Below are positions 1 to 10,337 of a stretch of DNA of 13,088 nt, in pieces. Each line of letters begins with the position of its first letter. The first letter of the stretch is position 1. The DNA comes from Gammaproteobacteria bacterium (lineage in GTDB: Bacteria; Pseudomonadota; Gammaproteobacteria; Pseudomonadales; Halieaceae), in the NCBI GenBank assembly GCA_018222695.1, contig JAAEZV010000026.1:1-13088 (forward strand). Reading direction: 5' to 3'. The notes beneath the pieces were generated by a model. It had not been told where the DNA came from. It saw only the letters and a program-made list of their open reading frames with translations, and searched no databases. The position numbers were made by a program, and so were the translations under genes.

Positions 1-42
1 AACTTGTTCCACGTGGAACAGGGGCAGCTCCTGCCAGTGTGA
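1..42 (+). CDS. recF: RecF C-terminal tail (partial, 3' end only)
   Basis: Frame 1 from the first base reads NLFHVEQGQLLPV and then a TGA stop at 40-42. A tail of the form F-H-V-E-Q-G just before gyrB fits the C-terminus of RecF, the recombination mediator that loads RecA at single-strand gaps. The dnaA-dnaN-recF-gyrB order is standard in gammaproteobacteria. Only 13 codons are visible, so the call rests mainly on position upstream of gyrB plus this short tail. The codons for L-F-H-V-E-Q also spell the parS palindrome. The gap to gyrB is 62 bp; I see no terminator in it and no promoter worth listing. Confidence 0.75.
   Translation, partial: NLFHVEQGQLLPV
5..20. other. parS: parS centromere-like site (ParB/Spo0J binding)
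   Basis: The 16 bases TGTTCCACGTGGAACA are a perfect palindrome. They match the parS family consensus (TGTTNCACGTGAAACA type) and the Pseudomonas version GTTCCACGTGGAAC in its full core. ParB dimers nucleate on such sites and, with ParA and SMC, segregate the newly replicated origin. Known chromosomal parS sites cluster near oriC, and the neighbouring recF-gyrB context fits this. The site lies inside the final recF codons. I read the window for other copies of the CACGTG core and found no second full palindrome. Confidence 0.85.
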
Positions 43-95
43 TCATTATGCTATGGGCGCGCTGGCTGGTGTTGTGGGCATTTTTAACTGTTTAG

Positions 96-2540
<2,445 letters not shown>

Positions 2541-2550
2541 TAGCCAGCCG

Positions 2551-3921
2551 TTACTCGGTGTTTTTGGGGGAGAGCTGATCGTCTTTGACGTCTTCGAGCC
2601 TTGCGGTTTCCACGTCAGGCTCGATCGGCGCTAGGGCATCGGGAAAAGATTTGTTGGCGCGCTGGGACAGCGACTGGAATCGTGACACTTTGCCCAATAG
2701 ACCTTGCTTGCCTTGAGTCGCTTTGACCACGTCATTGTATTTGTTGGCCGTGGTCGAGATCGATGTGCCGAGAGCGTAGAGCCGGTCACCCAAAAGGCAT
2801 ACGGTGTTATAAATATCTCCTGCCCGCTCACTGATTTCCCTCGCCTCACGGTTGCTGTGTTCGATCATCCACAGGTTCGCGACGGTCCTGAGGATAGGCA
2901 TTAGCGTGGTGTGGGAGACCAACACCACATTTTTCTGGTACCCGTGATTAAACAGCTCTCGCTGGCTACGCATCACTTCGATGTAAGCCGGCTCTACCGG
3001 CATGAACATCAGTACAAAATCGGGACTCTCCATTCCCGGCAGGTTCGCATAGTCCTTGGCTGACAGTGCATCGATATGGTTTCTCACAGCCTTTGCATGT
3101 GCTTCCAGCGCGCTGCTCCGCTCAGCATCGGTTTCAGCTGTCACGGCCCGCTCGTAGTCGACCAGCGACACTTTGCTATCAATGACCAGGTTTTTCCCCT
3201 CGGGCAACCGAATGACAAAATCAGGCAGGTGACGATCACCCTGCTCATCCCTGATGGCGACTTGTGCATCGTAGTGCTCACCCCGCCGAAGACCAGCGAG
3301 CTCGAGGGTTTTTTCCAGCTGGGCCTCACCCCAGTTACCCACCAGCTTTTTGTCGCCTTTGAGCGCGCGGGTCAGGTTTTGTGCCTCGCCCGACATGGAC
3401 ACGCCCACCGACTCGAGATGTTTGATCTGCTCGCCCAGCGATGCGCTGTTGCGCACCATATCGGTATGCACCTGATTGACTCGCGTTTGAAACTGATCAA
3501 TTTTTTCCGCGAGCGGCTTCAACAGGCTATCGAGGCTTTTTTGATTAGTGGTCTCCAGCGCCTTGCCGGACGATGCGAGTAGTTTTTGGCCGATCACCTC
3601 TAATTCAGCGCGAAGCGTGGTGCGGGATTCTTCCACCCATTTCATTTGGTTCTGATGATGGGCATCGCGTTCAGAAAGAGTGGCATCTTGGGCGCTGAGC
3701 TGCGCCTTCACCGAGGACAACTCCTGCTGCAGTGTCGTCAGCTCAGATTCAAGGGCCTGATTGCGCTCGACAGCCAGGGCTGCGGCGGTTTTTTGGGCGA
3801 TGGCCTCTGATTGTGCTGCCGTCAGTTCCTGTCGTCGCTTTTGCAGTTGCAGCAAGCTCAGTAGCAAGCCCGCTCCGCTGGCCGCCGCCAACCCCAACCA
3901 GAACAGCGGCTCACCGGTCAT
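2551..3921 (-). CDS. rmuC: RmuC-family DNA recombination protein
   Basis: RmuC limits inversions and rearrangements at short inverted repeats in E. coli; its biochemistry is poorly defined. The 456-aa protein begins with a probable membrane anchor (about 7-25, FWLGLAAASGAGLLLSLL). A Gln/Glu/Ala-rich coiled coil follows (about 27-115), then the RmuC domain (about 135-425). That domain has PD-(D/E)XK-nuclease-like residues: Glu199 in GNWGE, Asp234 in LPDF, and Asp248-x-Lys250 in VIDSK. Other family signatures are FMPVEPAYIEV (306-316) and SHTTLMPILRTVA (336-348). The start ATG overlaps the glyS stop as ATGA. Only a weak GGCGG lies upstream, so translation is probably coupled to glyS. It is last in a glyQ-glyS-rmuC operon, whereas E. 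coli rmuC sits near ubiE. The acidic C-terminal 25 residues look disordered. Confidence 0.95.
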   Translation of the reverse strand: MTGEPLFWLGLAAASGAGLLLSLLQLQKRRQELTAAQSEAIAQKTAAALAVERNQALESELTTLQQELSSVKAQLSAQDATLSERDAHHQNQMKWVEESRTTLRAELEVIGQKLLASSGKALETTNQKSLDSLLKPLAEKIDQFQTRVNQVHTDMVRNSASLGEQIKHLESVGVSMSGEAQNLTRALKGDKKLVGNWGEAQLEKTLELAGLRRGEHYDAQVAIRDEQGDRHLPDFVIRLPEGKNLVIDSKVSLVDYERAVTAETDAERSSALEAHAKAVRNHIDALSAKDYANLPGMESPDFVLMFMPVEPAYIEVMRSQRELFNHGYQKNVVLVSHTTLMPILRTVANLWMIEHSNREAREISERAGDIYNTVCLLGDRLYALGTSISTTANKYNDVVKATQGKQGLLGKVSRFQSLSQRANKSFPDALAPIEPDVETARLEDVKDDQLSPKNTE

Positions 3922-5993
3922 TCAGCCGCCGATGACAGCAACGCCAGATCAGCGACCTGTGTAAACAGTGCTCGCAAACCACCGAGAAGTCGCAACCGAT
4001 TCAAGCGTTCGGCAGGGTCCTCCGCATTGACCATGACGCCGTCAAAAAACGCGTCTACAGGCCCGCGGAGTTGGGCGAGCTCATCGAGCGCGCTTTGATA
4101 GTTTCGATCTGCCAGAAGCGGGCTTAGTGTCGACCCGACCCGGCTGACCGCTTCGTGCAGTGCGTGCTCGGCCTCATGGACGAAGAGGTTGGGGTCGGCG
4201 GGTGTGCCGTCGAGTTCGTTAGCTTTTGCCAGAATATTGGCGACCCGTTTATTGGCCGCGGCGAGATGTTCGGCCGTTTCGGTTTTGGCAAAAGCGCTCA
4301 GCGCACGCACGCGCAGATCGATATCGAACAGATCGGTGGCGCCCGCCGCCAGCGCCGCACGCACCACAGAAATATGGATCCCATCGTCGTCGTACCAGTT
4401 CCCCAGCCGTTCAGTGATGTAGTGTGATACGGCGTCGGCCGTGTCCGGAGCCAGCTCAGCGGTATGTTGCTCGAATGCGCCCTGCAACAGCTCGGTCAAA
4501 GAAAGCGGCTTTTTGAGATCGATGAGCATCCTGATCACAGCCAGAGATGCCCTGCGCAAGGCAAAAGGATCTTTAGAGCCGGTAGGGGGCTCGCCAATGC
4601 CAAAAATCCCAATCAATGTATCAAGGCGGTCCGCCAGCGCGACGGCCGTCGCTTCGGGAGATGGGGGCAGCTCGTCACCGGCAAACCGGGGGTAATAGTG
4701 GTACTCAATGGCCTCTGCCACAGCGCCAAGCTCTTCGTCATGGCGCGCATACTCTGCGCCGGCGATACCTTGTAGATCGGGGAACTCAAGCACCATTTCT
4801 GATACCAGGTCGCACTTGCTTAGCTCGGCTGCTCTGAGTGTTGTCGTCTCGTCTGCGCCGATGGCGTTTGCCACCTGCTTCGCGATAGCGACTACCCGAC
4901 GGGTCTTGTCCAGCAGGCTCCCCAAATGGTGTTGAAACACAACACTGCCCAAGCGGTCCTGTCGCGAGATCAGCGACGATTGCTTGTCGTTGGCAAAGAA
5001 AAAGGCCGCATCGCTCAACCTGGGTCGGATGACGCGCTCGTTTCCCGATACAACCTGTTCTGGCTGCTTGCTCTCGATATTGGCGACAGTGATGAAAGCG
5101 GGCAGCAATGACCCGCTGCTCGCATCGTTGAGATGAAAGTATTTCTGATGGGTCTTCATCGCTGAGATCAGCGCCTGCGCGGGGACTGCCAAAAACTCCT
5201 GATCGAAACTGCCCCGCAAGGCCGTTGGCCATTCCACAAGCCCGGTGACTTCATCGAGCAGGTCTTCAGACAGCGCCACCGCTTCGCCTTTATTCGCCAG
5301 AGCGAGGACTTGTTCTGCGATCAGTGCGCGTCGCTCGTCCATATCGACCAGCACCCGTGCCTCGCGCAGGGTATCCCGATACGCCGCCGGTGAACTGATT
5401 GCCACGGGCGTGTTGTGATGGAAGCGGTGACCACGACTTTCCCGGCCACTTTCAAGTCCAAACAACTGAAGTGGCAGGACGGCATCTCCAAGAAGCAACA
5501 CCAGCCACTGCACCGGGCGTAAAAACTCGTCGCGAGAGCGCCCCCACCGCATGCGCTTTGAAACGGGTATGCCAGCGACGGCGTTGGCGATAATGTCCGG
5601 AATCACCTCGGTGGCCTGTGCGCCTTTTTGCGAAACATGAGCGGCGACACGCTCTACACCCTGCTCCTCAACGACTATGAGGTCGTCTGCCGAGATGCCC
5701 TGTTTGCGTGCAAAACCCTCTGCCGCCTTAGTCCATGCGCCGCTATCATCCTTGGCGGCAGAGACGGGTGGTCCCACCACCTGTTGCTCGCTATCTGGCC
5801 CTTTAATCGCCACGTTTTCGACCCACACCGTCAGGCGTCGCGGCGTTGAAAAATGGTGTGCTCCCGTGAAGGGCAGGTTGGCTTCTGTCAGTCCATCAGT
5901 CACGCCCTGACACAAAGCGGTGGCCATGGCGGAGATCTCACCAGCCGGCAATTCTTCTGTTCCCAGTTCAAACAAGAGATCGGCGGCGCTCAT
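3918..5993 (-). CDS. glyS: Glycyl-tRNA synthetase beta subunit
   Basis: This is the large subunit of the bacterial alpha2-beta2 glycyl-tRNA synthetase; it recognises tRNA-Gly while GlyQ activates glycine. At 691 aa it nearly equals E. coli GlyS (689 aa). The N-terminus [12 protein letters not shown] (6-17) is diagnostic. Other conserved blocks are [11 protein letters not shown] (49-59), MRWG...[10 protein letters not shown] (148-165), [10 protein letters not shown] (277-286), the [13 protein letters not shown] motif (317-329), and the HD-like segment around [23 protein letters not shown] (394-416). [15 protein letters not shown] (467-481) precedes a C-terminal DALR-like anticodon-binding region (about 570-680). 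The start ATG (5993) overlaps the glyQ stop as ATGA, with AGG about 9 nt upstream inside glyQ. Its own stop overlaps the rmuC start in the same way. No catalytic block looks missing. Confidence 0.98.
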   Translation of the reverse strand: MSAADLLFELGTEELPAGEISAMATALCQGVTDGLTEANLPFTGAHHFSTPRRLTVWVENVAIKGPDSEQQVVGPPVSAAKDDSGAWTKAAEGFARKQGISADDLIVVEEQGVERVAAHVSQKGAQATEVIPDIIANAVAGIPVSKRMRWGRSRDEFLRPVQWLVLLLGDAVLPLQLFGLESGRESRGHRFHHNTPVAISSPAAYRDTLREARVLVDMDERRALIAEQVLALANKGEAVALSEDLLDEVTGLVEWPTALRGSFDQEFLAVPAQALISAMKTHQKYFHLNDASSGSLLPAFITVANIESKQPEQVVSGNERVIRPRLSDAAFFFANDKQSSLISRQDRLGSVVFQHHLGSLLDKTRRVVAIAKQVANAIGADETTTLRAAELSKCDLVSEMVLEFPDLQGIAGAEYARHDEELGAVAEAIEYHYYPRFAGDELPPSPEATAVALADRLDTLIGIFGIGEPPTGSKDPFALRRASLAVIRMLIDLKKPLSLTELLQGAFEQHTAELAPDTADAVSHYITERLGNWYDDDGIHISVVRAALAAGATDLFDIDLRVRALSAFAKTETAEHLAAANKRVANILAKANELDGTPADPNLFVHEAEHALHEAVSRVGSTLSPLLADRNYQSALDELAQLRGPVDAFFDGVMVNAEDPAERLNRLRLLGGLRALFTQVADLALLSSAAE

Positions 5994-6943
5994 GATTCAG
6001 CACCTGCCGCCGCTTCCAGCTGCGCGAGCGCGGCGGCGGCAAGGTCAGGATCAGCCTGTGGGAAGCCGAGCGCACCCCGCGCTGCCACATAGGCCTCTGC
6101 AGCCGCCCGCGCCAACGTGCGGACCCGCAAGATGTAGCGTTGTCGCTCTGTTACACCAATGGCGTGACGGGCATCGAGCAGATTGAAGGTGTGGGATGCC
6201 TTCATCACGTGCTCGTAGGCGGGCAGTGGCAATTGCCTCTCTGCCAGCCGCATTGCTTCGCGTTCACAGAACTCAAACTGGGTAAACAGGTAGTCGACAT
6301 CGGCTTCAACAAAATTAAAGGTCGACATTTCCACTTCGTTCTGGTGGTACACATCGCCGTAGGTGACGGGCCCGGAAGGGGTGTTTGCCCAGACGAGGTC
6401 ATAGACCGACTCGACGCCCTGCAGGTACATCGCGATGCGCTCCAGACCGTAGGTCAGCTCACCGGTGACGGGGTAGCACTCCAGCCCACCTGCCTGCTGA
6501 AAGTAGGTGAACTGACTGACTTCCATGCCGTTCAGCCACACCTCCCAACCAAGACCCCATGCGCCCAAAGTGGGTGATTCCCAGTTGTCTTCGACAAAAC
6601 GGATGTCGTGGACCAATGGGTCGATGCCCAGCGCGAACAGGCTACCGAGGTAAAGATCCTGAAAATCGGCCGGGGAGGGCTTCATGACGACCTGAAACTG
6701 ATAGTAGTGCTGCAAACGATTGGGATTTTCGCCATATCGGCCGTCAGCGGGGCGGCGGCTCGGCTGAACGTAGGCCGCGTTCCAGTTTTCGGGGCCGAGT
6801 GCGCGCAGGAAGGTCGCTGGATGAAAAGTGCCGGCGCCCACTTCCATGTCAAGAGGTTGCAGCACTACGCAGCCGTGGTTGGCCCAGTATTCCTGCAACC
6901 GCAGAATAACGTCTTGAAATGTTGCAGGCGCCACGAAGTACAA
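5990..6943 (-). CDS. glyQ: Glycyl-tRNA synthetase alpha subunit
   Basis: This is the class II catalytic subunit that forms glycyl-adenylate and pairs with GlyS. The 317-aa product has the highly conserved blocks [20 protein letters not shown] (24-43), [20 protein letters not shown] (57-76), [20 protein letters not shown] (115-134), the motif-3 region [16 protein letters not shown] (about 181-196), and [20 protein letters not shown] near the end. There is no in-frame ATG at the 5' end. The TTG at 6943 gives an N-terminus aligned with E. coli GlyQ, but an AGG abuts it with no spacer. A GTG three codons later (6934) lies 9 nt from that AGG and may be the true start. It is first in an operon with glyS and rmuC. 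A candidate -10 (TATACT) lies about 23 bp upstream of the TTG. Confidence 0.97.
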   Translation of the reverse strand: MYFVAPATFQDVILRLQEYWANHGCVVLQPLDMEVGAGTFHPATFLRALGPENWNAAYVQPSRRPADGRYGENPNRLQHYYQFQVVMKPSPADFQDLYLGSLFALGIDPLVHDIRFVEDNWESPTLGAWGLGWEVWLNGMEVSQFTYFQQAGGLECYPVTGELTYGLERIAMYLQGVESVYDLVWANTPSGPVTYGDVYHQNEVEMSTFNFVEADVDYLFTQFEFCEREAMRLAERQLPLPAYEHVMKASHTFNLLDARHAIGVTERQRYILRVRTLARAAAEAYVAARGALGFPQADPDLAAAALAQLEAAAGAES

Positions 6944-6960
6944 CCTAAAGTCGACGAGAG

Positions 6961-6975
6961 CAGTTAGTATAACTG
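6961..6975. repeat. Short inverted repeat in the glyQ/acyltransferase divergent intergenic region
   Basis: CAGTTA, then GTA, then TAACTG forms perfect 6-bp arms around a 3-bp centre. It overlaps the best -10-like hexamer for glyQ on the minus strand and also reads TATAAC on the plus strand. Its size and place would suit a regulator operator, but no regulator is encoded nearby. The symmetry is certain; any function is inferred. Confidence 0.4.
6966..6971 (-). promoter_or_regulatory. Candidate -10 element for glyQ-glyS-rmuC
   Basis: On the minus strand this reads TATACT, a 5/6 match to the sigma70 -10 box. It would place the transcript start near 6959, giving a short leader of about 15-25 nt before the TTG or GTG start. 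I found no good -35 at 16-19 bp spacing, so the call is tentative. A TTGACT (-35-like) occurs farther upstream on the same strand, around 7015-7020, but has no well-spaced -10 of its own. Confidence 0.3.
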
Positions 6976-6987
6976 CGTTGCCCGCGC

Positions 6988-6993
6988 CATAAT
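6988..6993 (+). promoter_or_regulatory. Weak candidate -10 element for the acyltransferase-djlA pair
   Basis: CATAAT matches the sigma70 -10 box at 5 of 6 positions and would start a transcript about 34 nt before the ATG at 7034. No convincing -35 lies upstream. It is listed because it is the best plus-strand candidate in the only non-coding region before this gene pair. Confidence 0.2.
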
Positions 6994-7033
6994 CACTTTT
7001 CCATCACTGACCCAGTCAAATTCCCCTTAACCT

Positions 7034-7987
7034 ATGCCTGTATCACCCAAACCCCTCTGGCTGGAGTGGACCGTCATTTTGCTCATCAGGTTGATGATCG
7101 GAGTGACGCGCCTCATGCCACTTGGTTGGGCGCGGGCCTTGGGTAGAGTTGTCGGGGCTGGTCTTTATCATTTCAACGGCCGGATGCGGCGTGTAGCCCT
7201 TCGCAATCTCGAGTTGGCGTATCCCGAATGGACACCCCACAAGCGGCGGGTGATGGCGAAGCAAAGCGTGCAATCGACCGGCGAGCTCATGTCGGAAATG
7301 GGCCGGGTGTGGACGCAGCCGTGGGGAAAAACTGCCGCACTGCTTGAAGTCGATGGCCTCGGTTGCGTGACGGAACCGCTGGCGTCAGGGCAGGGCGTCA
7401 TTGTCCTGGGCCCTCATCTAGGTAATTGGGAGCTCCTTGGCATGCACTTGGCGACCCTGGGTAATCTTGTAGCGCTCTACGAACCAATACCCCTGAAAAA
7501 ACTCGATGAGCTGGTGCATCGCGGCCGCCAGTGCACTGGCGGGAAGCTGGTGCCCACCACGCCGCGTGGTATCGCAGAGCTGGTTCGCTCGGTGCGAGCA
7601 GGTGGTATCACTGGCATCCTGCCTGACCAGGTACCTAATGATGAAAATGCCGGTCTCAACGCGCCTTTCTTCGGTGTCGAGTGTTTCACCGCGGCATTGG
7701 CGTCCAACCTCATTAGAAAGTCGGGAGCCGCGCCGGTGATGGGCACTGTGCTACGGACAGAAAAAGGTTTTCGCGCGGTGTACCGACCTGCGGAACCGGG
7801 CGTTCAGAGCGATGACGCCTTCGAAGCACTGAGCGCGATCAATCTTGGGGTAGAAAAGTTGATCGCCGGGAATGAGCGGCAATACCAGTGGCAGTACAAG
7901 CGTTTTCGGTGCCGGCCCCAAGGGCTGGTTGATCATTACGACTGGTCGATCATGCCCTTGCAAGATGAGGCAGGCCTCGAGAGATGA
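7034..7987 (+). CDS. LpxL/HtrB-family lipid A-type acyltransferase
   Basis: The 317-aa product belongs to the LABLAT superfamily (LpxL/LpxM/LpxP and relatives). These inner-membrane enzymes transfer an acyl chain from acyl-ACP to a lipid A precursor on the cytoplasmic face. A hydrophobic anchor lies near 11-32. The catalytic HX4E motif is visible as His128 to Glu133 in GPHLGNWELLG. Other family blocks are GRMRRVALRNLELAYPE (49-65), GITGILPDQVP (191-201), PFFGVE (211-216) and the C-terminal QYQWQYKRFRCRP (283-295). P. aeruginosa has an HtrB-type enzyme close to glyQ, which supports the call; which acyl chain or position it uses cannot be read here. The ATG at 7034 has no Shine-Dalgarno-like sequence, only a pyrimidine-rich AATTCCCCTTAACCT. 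The gene overlaps djlA by ATGA. Confidence 0.88.
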   Translation: MPVSPKPLWLEWTVILLIRLMIGVTRLMPLGWARALGRVVGAGLYHFNGRMRRVALRNLELAYPEWTPHKRRVMAKQSVQSTGELMSEMGRVWTQPWGKTAALLEVDGLGCVTEPLASGQGVIVLGPHLGNWELLGMHLATLGNLVALYEPIPLKKLDELVHRGRQCTGGKLVPTTPRGIAELVRSVRAGGITGILPDQVPNDENAGLNAPFFGVECFTAALASNLIRKSGAAPVMGTVLRTEKGFRAVYRPAEPGVQSDDAFEALSAINLGVEKLIAGNERQYQWQYKRFRCRPQGLVDHYDWSIMPLQDEAGLER

Positions 7988-8808
7988 CACAGGTTACGGG
8001 GAAAGTGATTGCCGGTCTCATTGGGTTCATGGCGTTTGGGCCGGCGGGGCTGTTGTTTGGTTTGGTGTTGGGCCATGCTTTTGACAGGGGGTTATGGCGC
8101 GCGCTGCAGCTTTCCGGGCCCGAAGCCGTGCACATCATGCGCGCACAGTTTTTTGAGACCACGTTCACCTTGTTGGGGTTTGTCGCCAAAGCGGATGGCC
8201 GCGTGTCCGAAGCAGAGGTCGCCCAGACCGAGGCACTGTTTGTTCAGCTGCGACTCAATGCCGCCCAGCGCCGCAGTGCGATCGAGCACTTTAAAAAAGG
8301 GTCGGCGCCCGGCTTTGATCCGGCTCCCACCGTTACCAAGTTCAATGACTGTTTGGGCCCTCGGCGTCAGGCACAGCACACCTTGATGGCCTTTCTGGTG
8401 GGTATTGCATTGGCCGATGGCACCTTCTCCGAAACAGAACGCGGTGCGTTATATCGATTAGCAGAATTGCTGGGCTTGCCGCGGCGTGAGGTGGACCAGC
8501 TGATTTCCATGGTTAATGCGCAGGCCCAGTTCCAGCAGGGTAGCTATCACCAATCGAGTGCTGGAGGGGGTTATCGCCCTCGTAATGCCGAGACGGAGCT
8601 GAACACGGCTTATGCCGCACTGGGTCTGACTGCTGACGCCTCGGATGCAGAGATCAAGCGCCGCTATCGCAAGCTGATGAGTGAGAACCACCCGGACAAG
8701 CTCATCGCCGAGGGCGTGCCCGATGAACTACTCCGGGTCGCGACCGAGCGGGCCCAGGAAATCACAGCCGCCTATGAGGTCATTCAACAGGCGCGGGGAT
8801 CTAAATAG
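7984..8808 (+). CDS. djlA: DjlA-type membrane-anchored J-domain co-chaperone
   Basis: DjlA is a type III inner-membrane DnaJ-like protein that stimulates DnaK ATPase; in E. coli its overproduction triggers the Rcs envelope pathway. The 274 aa match E. coli DjlA (271 aa) in length and order. There is one Gly-rich membrane segment (about 7-32, GLIGFMAFGPAGLLFGLVLG). A TerB-like helical domain follows (about 55-178, with FVAKADGRVSEAE and a second acidic turn ALADGTFSETE), then a Gln/Gly/Ser-rich linker (180-200). The C-terminal J domain (about 205-270) has the essential HPD at 236-238 and the basic helix IKRRYRKLM. The start ATG overlaps the acyltransferase stop (ATGA), so translation is probably coupled. 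The gene ends 80 bp before the convergent trkH stop. Confidence 0.94.
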   Translation: MTQVTGKVIAGLIGFMAFGPAGLLFGLVLGHAFDRGLWRALQLSGPEAVHIMRAQFFETTFTLLGFVAKADGRVSEAEVAQTEALFVQLRLNAAQRRSAIEHFKKGSAPGFDPAPTVTKFNDCLGPRRQAQHTLMAFLVGIALADGTFSETERGALYRLAELLGLPRREVDQLISMVNAQAQFQQGSYHQSSAGGGYRPRNAETELNTAYAALGLTADASDAEIKRRYRKLMSENHPDKLIAEGVPDELLRVATERAQEITAAYEVIQQARGSK

Positions 8809-8845
8809 CAACGCGCACCCTAAACCTCACGACTCACCGCGTTGC
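8808..8845. terminator. Inverted repeat, possible hairpin between convergent djlA and trkH
   Basis: GCAACGCG (8808-8815) and CGCGTTGC (8838-8845) are perfect 8-bp inverted arms around a 22-base loop, starting at the last base of the djlA stop codon. The position between two convergent genes suits a bidirectional terminator. The loop is long and neither side has a proper T-run, so it would be a poor intrinsic terminator. It may be only a processing or pause structure. The rest of the gap (8846-8888) shows nothing else I can name. Confidence 0.35.
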
Positions 8846-8888
8846 AAAGTATTCGAGACACAACTAGCAGAGTGCTGGCAGCGGGAGA

Positions 8889-10337
8889 TTAATGTCGCCA
8901 GAACGCGGGCGTCAGCAATACCAGCAGGGTAAATACCTCCAGGCGGCCCATGAGCATGGCGAGGCAAAGAATCAGCTTGCCCGGTTCGCTGACGGCGCCA
9001 TAGTGATCGGCGACTTCGCCCAGCCCCGGCCCCAGATTGTTCATCGTGGCCACCACAGCGGAAAACGCGGAGATAAAGTCGAGGTTGGTTGCCAGCAGGG
9101 CCAGCCAGATCAGAACAAAACAGAACATATACACCGCAAAGAAACTCCACACGGCGCTGATCACTTCGGTTTGCACTCGCCGCGCATCCAGCTTCAAGGG
9201 GATCACCGCATTGGGGTGAAGCAATTGCCGCAATTCCCGCATACCCTGACGAAAGATGAGCAGAATGCGCATGGCCTTCATGCCGCCGCCGGTGGAGCCC
9301 ACACAGCCACCCATGAAGCTCAGTATTAACAGGAGTATTGGCAAAAACAGCGGCCAGACGGAAAAGTCCTGTGTGGTGAATCCGGTTGTGGTGGCGATCG
9401 AGATGGTTTGGAACAGCCCGTGAATTACGCTGTCCTCGACGTTGAGGGTTTCGGTGGTCAGCAGCAGGCAACAGACCACGATTGTCGCTGAGGCAATCAC
9501 CGTGACAAAAAATGCTGTCTCGGAATCCCGAGCATAGACGCGCACGCTGCGGCGCTGAAGCGCGATGAAGTGCAGCCCAAAATTAATGGCAGACAGCAGC
9601 ATGAATACCGAGCTCACTAGCAGTACTCGGTTCTGCTCGTAGTGCCCCAGACTGGCGTCGTGGGTGGAGAAGCCGCCGATCGCCACAGTGGAAAAAGCGT
9701 GGCATATCGCGTCGAACATCGACATACCCGCAGCGAAATAGCTGGCCGTACAGGCGATGGTTAACAGCAAGTAGATACCGAACAGGGCCTTGGCGGTGCT
9801 GGTGATCCGCGGGGTCAGCTTGCGATCTTTGGAGGGGCCCGCGCTTTCGGCCCGGTATAGCTGCATGCCGCCGATGCCGAGCATCGGTAAGATCGCCACC
9901 GCCAGCACAATAATGCCGATGCCGCCCAGCCACTGCAGTAGCTGCCGGTAGAACAGTAATGACTGCGGCAGGCTGTCGAGGCCAGTAATCACGGTTGCCC
10001 CGGTGGTGGTGAGGCCCGAGATCGATTCGAAAATAGCGCCGACGGGGGTTAATTCGAGATCGGGGGCGAGCCACAGCGGTATGGCGCCGAACAAGCCCAG
10101 TACCACCCAAAATAGAGCGGTCACCATGAACCCGTCGCGGATATTCAGACCGCGACTCAGTTGTCGCGTCGGCAGCCACAGCATCACACCGGCAAACAGC
10201 GTTGCGGCCAGCCCCGTGGCAAAGGCGGACTCGATACCATCTTTGTCGATCAGTGACAGGAACAGTGAAGGCAACATCGCGGTGCTGAACAGGATCAGCA
10301 GAACGCCGATGATCTTGAACGCCATGGCGAATTGCAT
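8889..10337 (-). CDS. trkH: Trk potassium uptake transmembrane subunit TrkH
   Basis: TrkH is the ion-conducting membrane subunit of the Trk K+ uptake system, gated by the TrkA ring. At 482 aa it is almost the length of E. coli TrkH (483 aa). The four pseudo-repeats each carry a selectivity-filter glycine: LTTTGAT (Gly113), STVAIGGFST (Gly221), TTTGFTT (Gly319) and NNLGPGLG (Gly436). The intramembrane gating loop is seen as GGCVGSTGGGMKAMR (343-357). Hydrophobic stretches throughout fit the M1-P-M2 architecture with two extra N-terminal helices. The ATG at 10337 overlaps the trkA stop by one base (TGATG), so the two are probably translated in sequence. In E. coli trkA and trkH are unlinked; here they are adjacent. 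Confidence 0.97.
   Translation of the reverse strand: MQFAMAFKIIGVLLILFSTAMLPSLFLSLIDKDGIESAFATGLAATLFAGVMLWLPTRQLSRGLNIRDGFMVTALFWVVLGLFGAIPLWLAPDLELTPVGAIFESISGLTTTGATVITGLDSLPQSLLFYRQLLQWLGGIGIIVLAVAILPMLGIGGMQLYRAESAGPSKDRKLTPRITSTAKALFGIYLLLTIACTASYFAAGMSMFDAICHAFSTVAIGGFSTHDASLGHYEQNRVLLVSSVFMLLSAINFGLHFIALQRRSVRVYARDSETAFFVTVIASATIVVCCLLLTTETLNVEDSVIHGLFQTISIATTTGFTTQDFSVWPLFLPILLLILSFMGGCVGSTGGGMKAMRILLIFRQGMRELRQLLHPNAVIPLKLDARRVQTEVISAVWSFFAVYMFCFVLIWLALLATNLDFISAFSAVVATMNNLGPGLGEVADHYGAVSEPGKLILCLAMLMGRLEVFTLLVLLTPAFWRH

Noticed and set aside
47..52. TATGCT as a possible -10 box for gyrB.
   Set aside because: It matches only 4 of 6 positions, with no -35-like hexamer at acceptable spacing and no extended -10 TG.
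3076..3582. A 168-codon plus-strand open frame antisense to rmuC.
   Set aside because: It shows no domain signature and lies wholly inside the conserved RmuC domain; its openness follows from GC-biased third positions in rmuC.
6202..6213. A CACGTG core within glyQ as a possible second parS.
   Set aside because: The flanks (ATCACGTGCTCG) do not follow the palindromic parS consensus beyond the 6-bp core.
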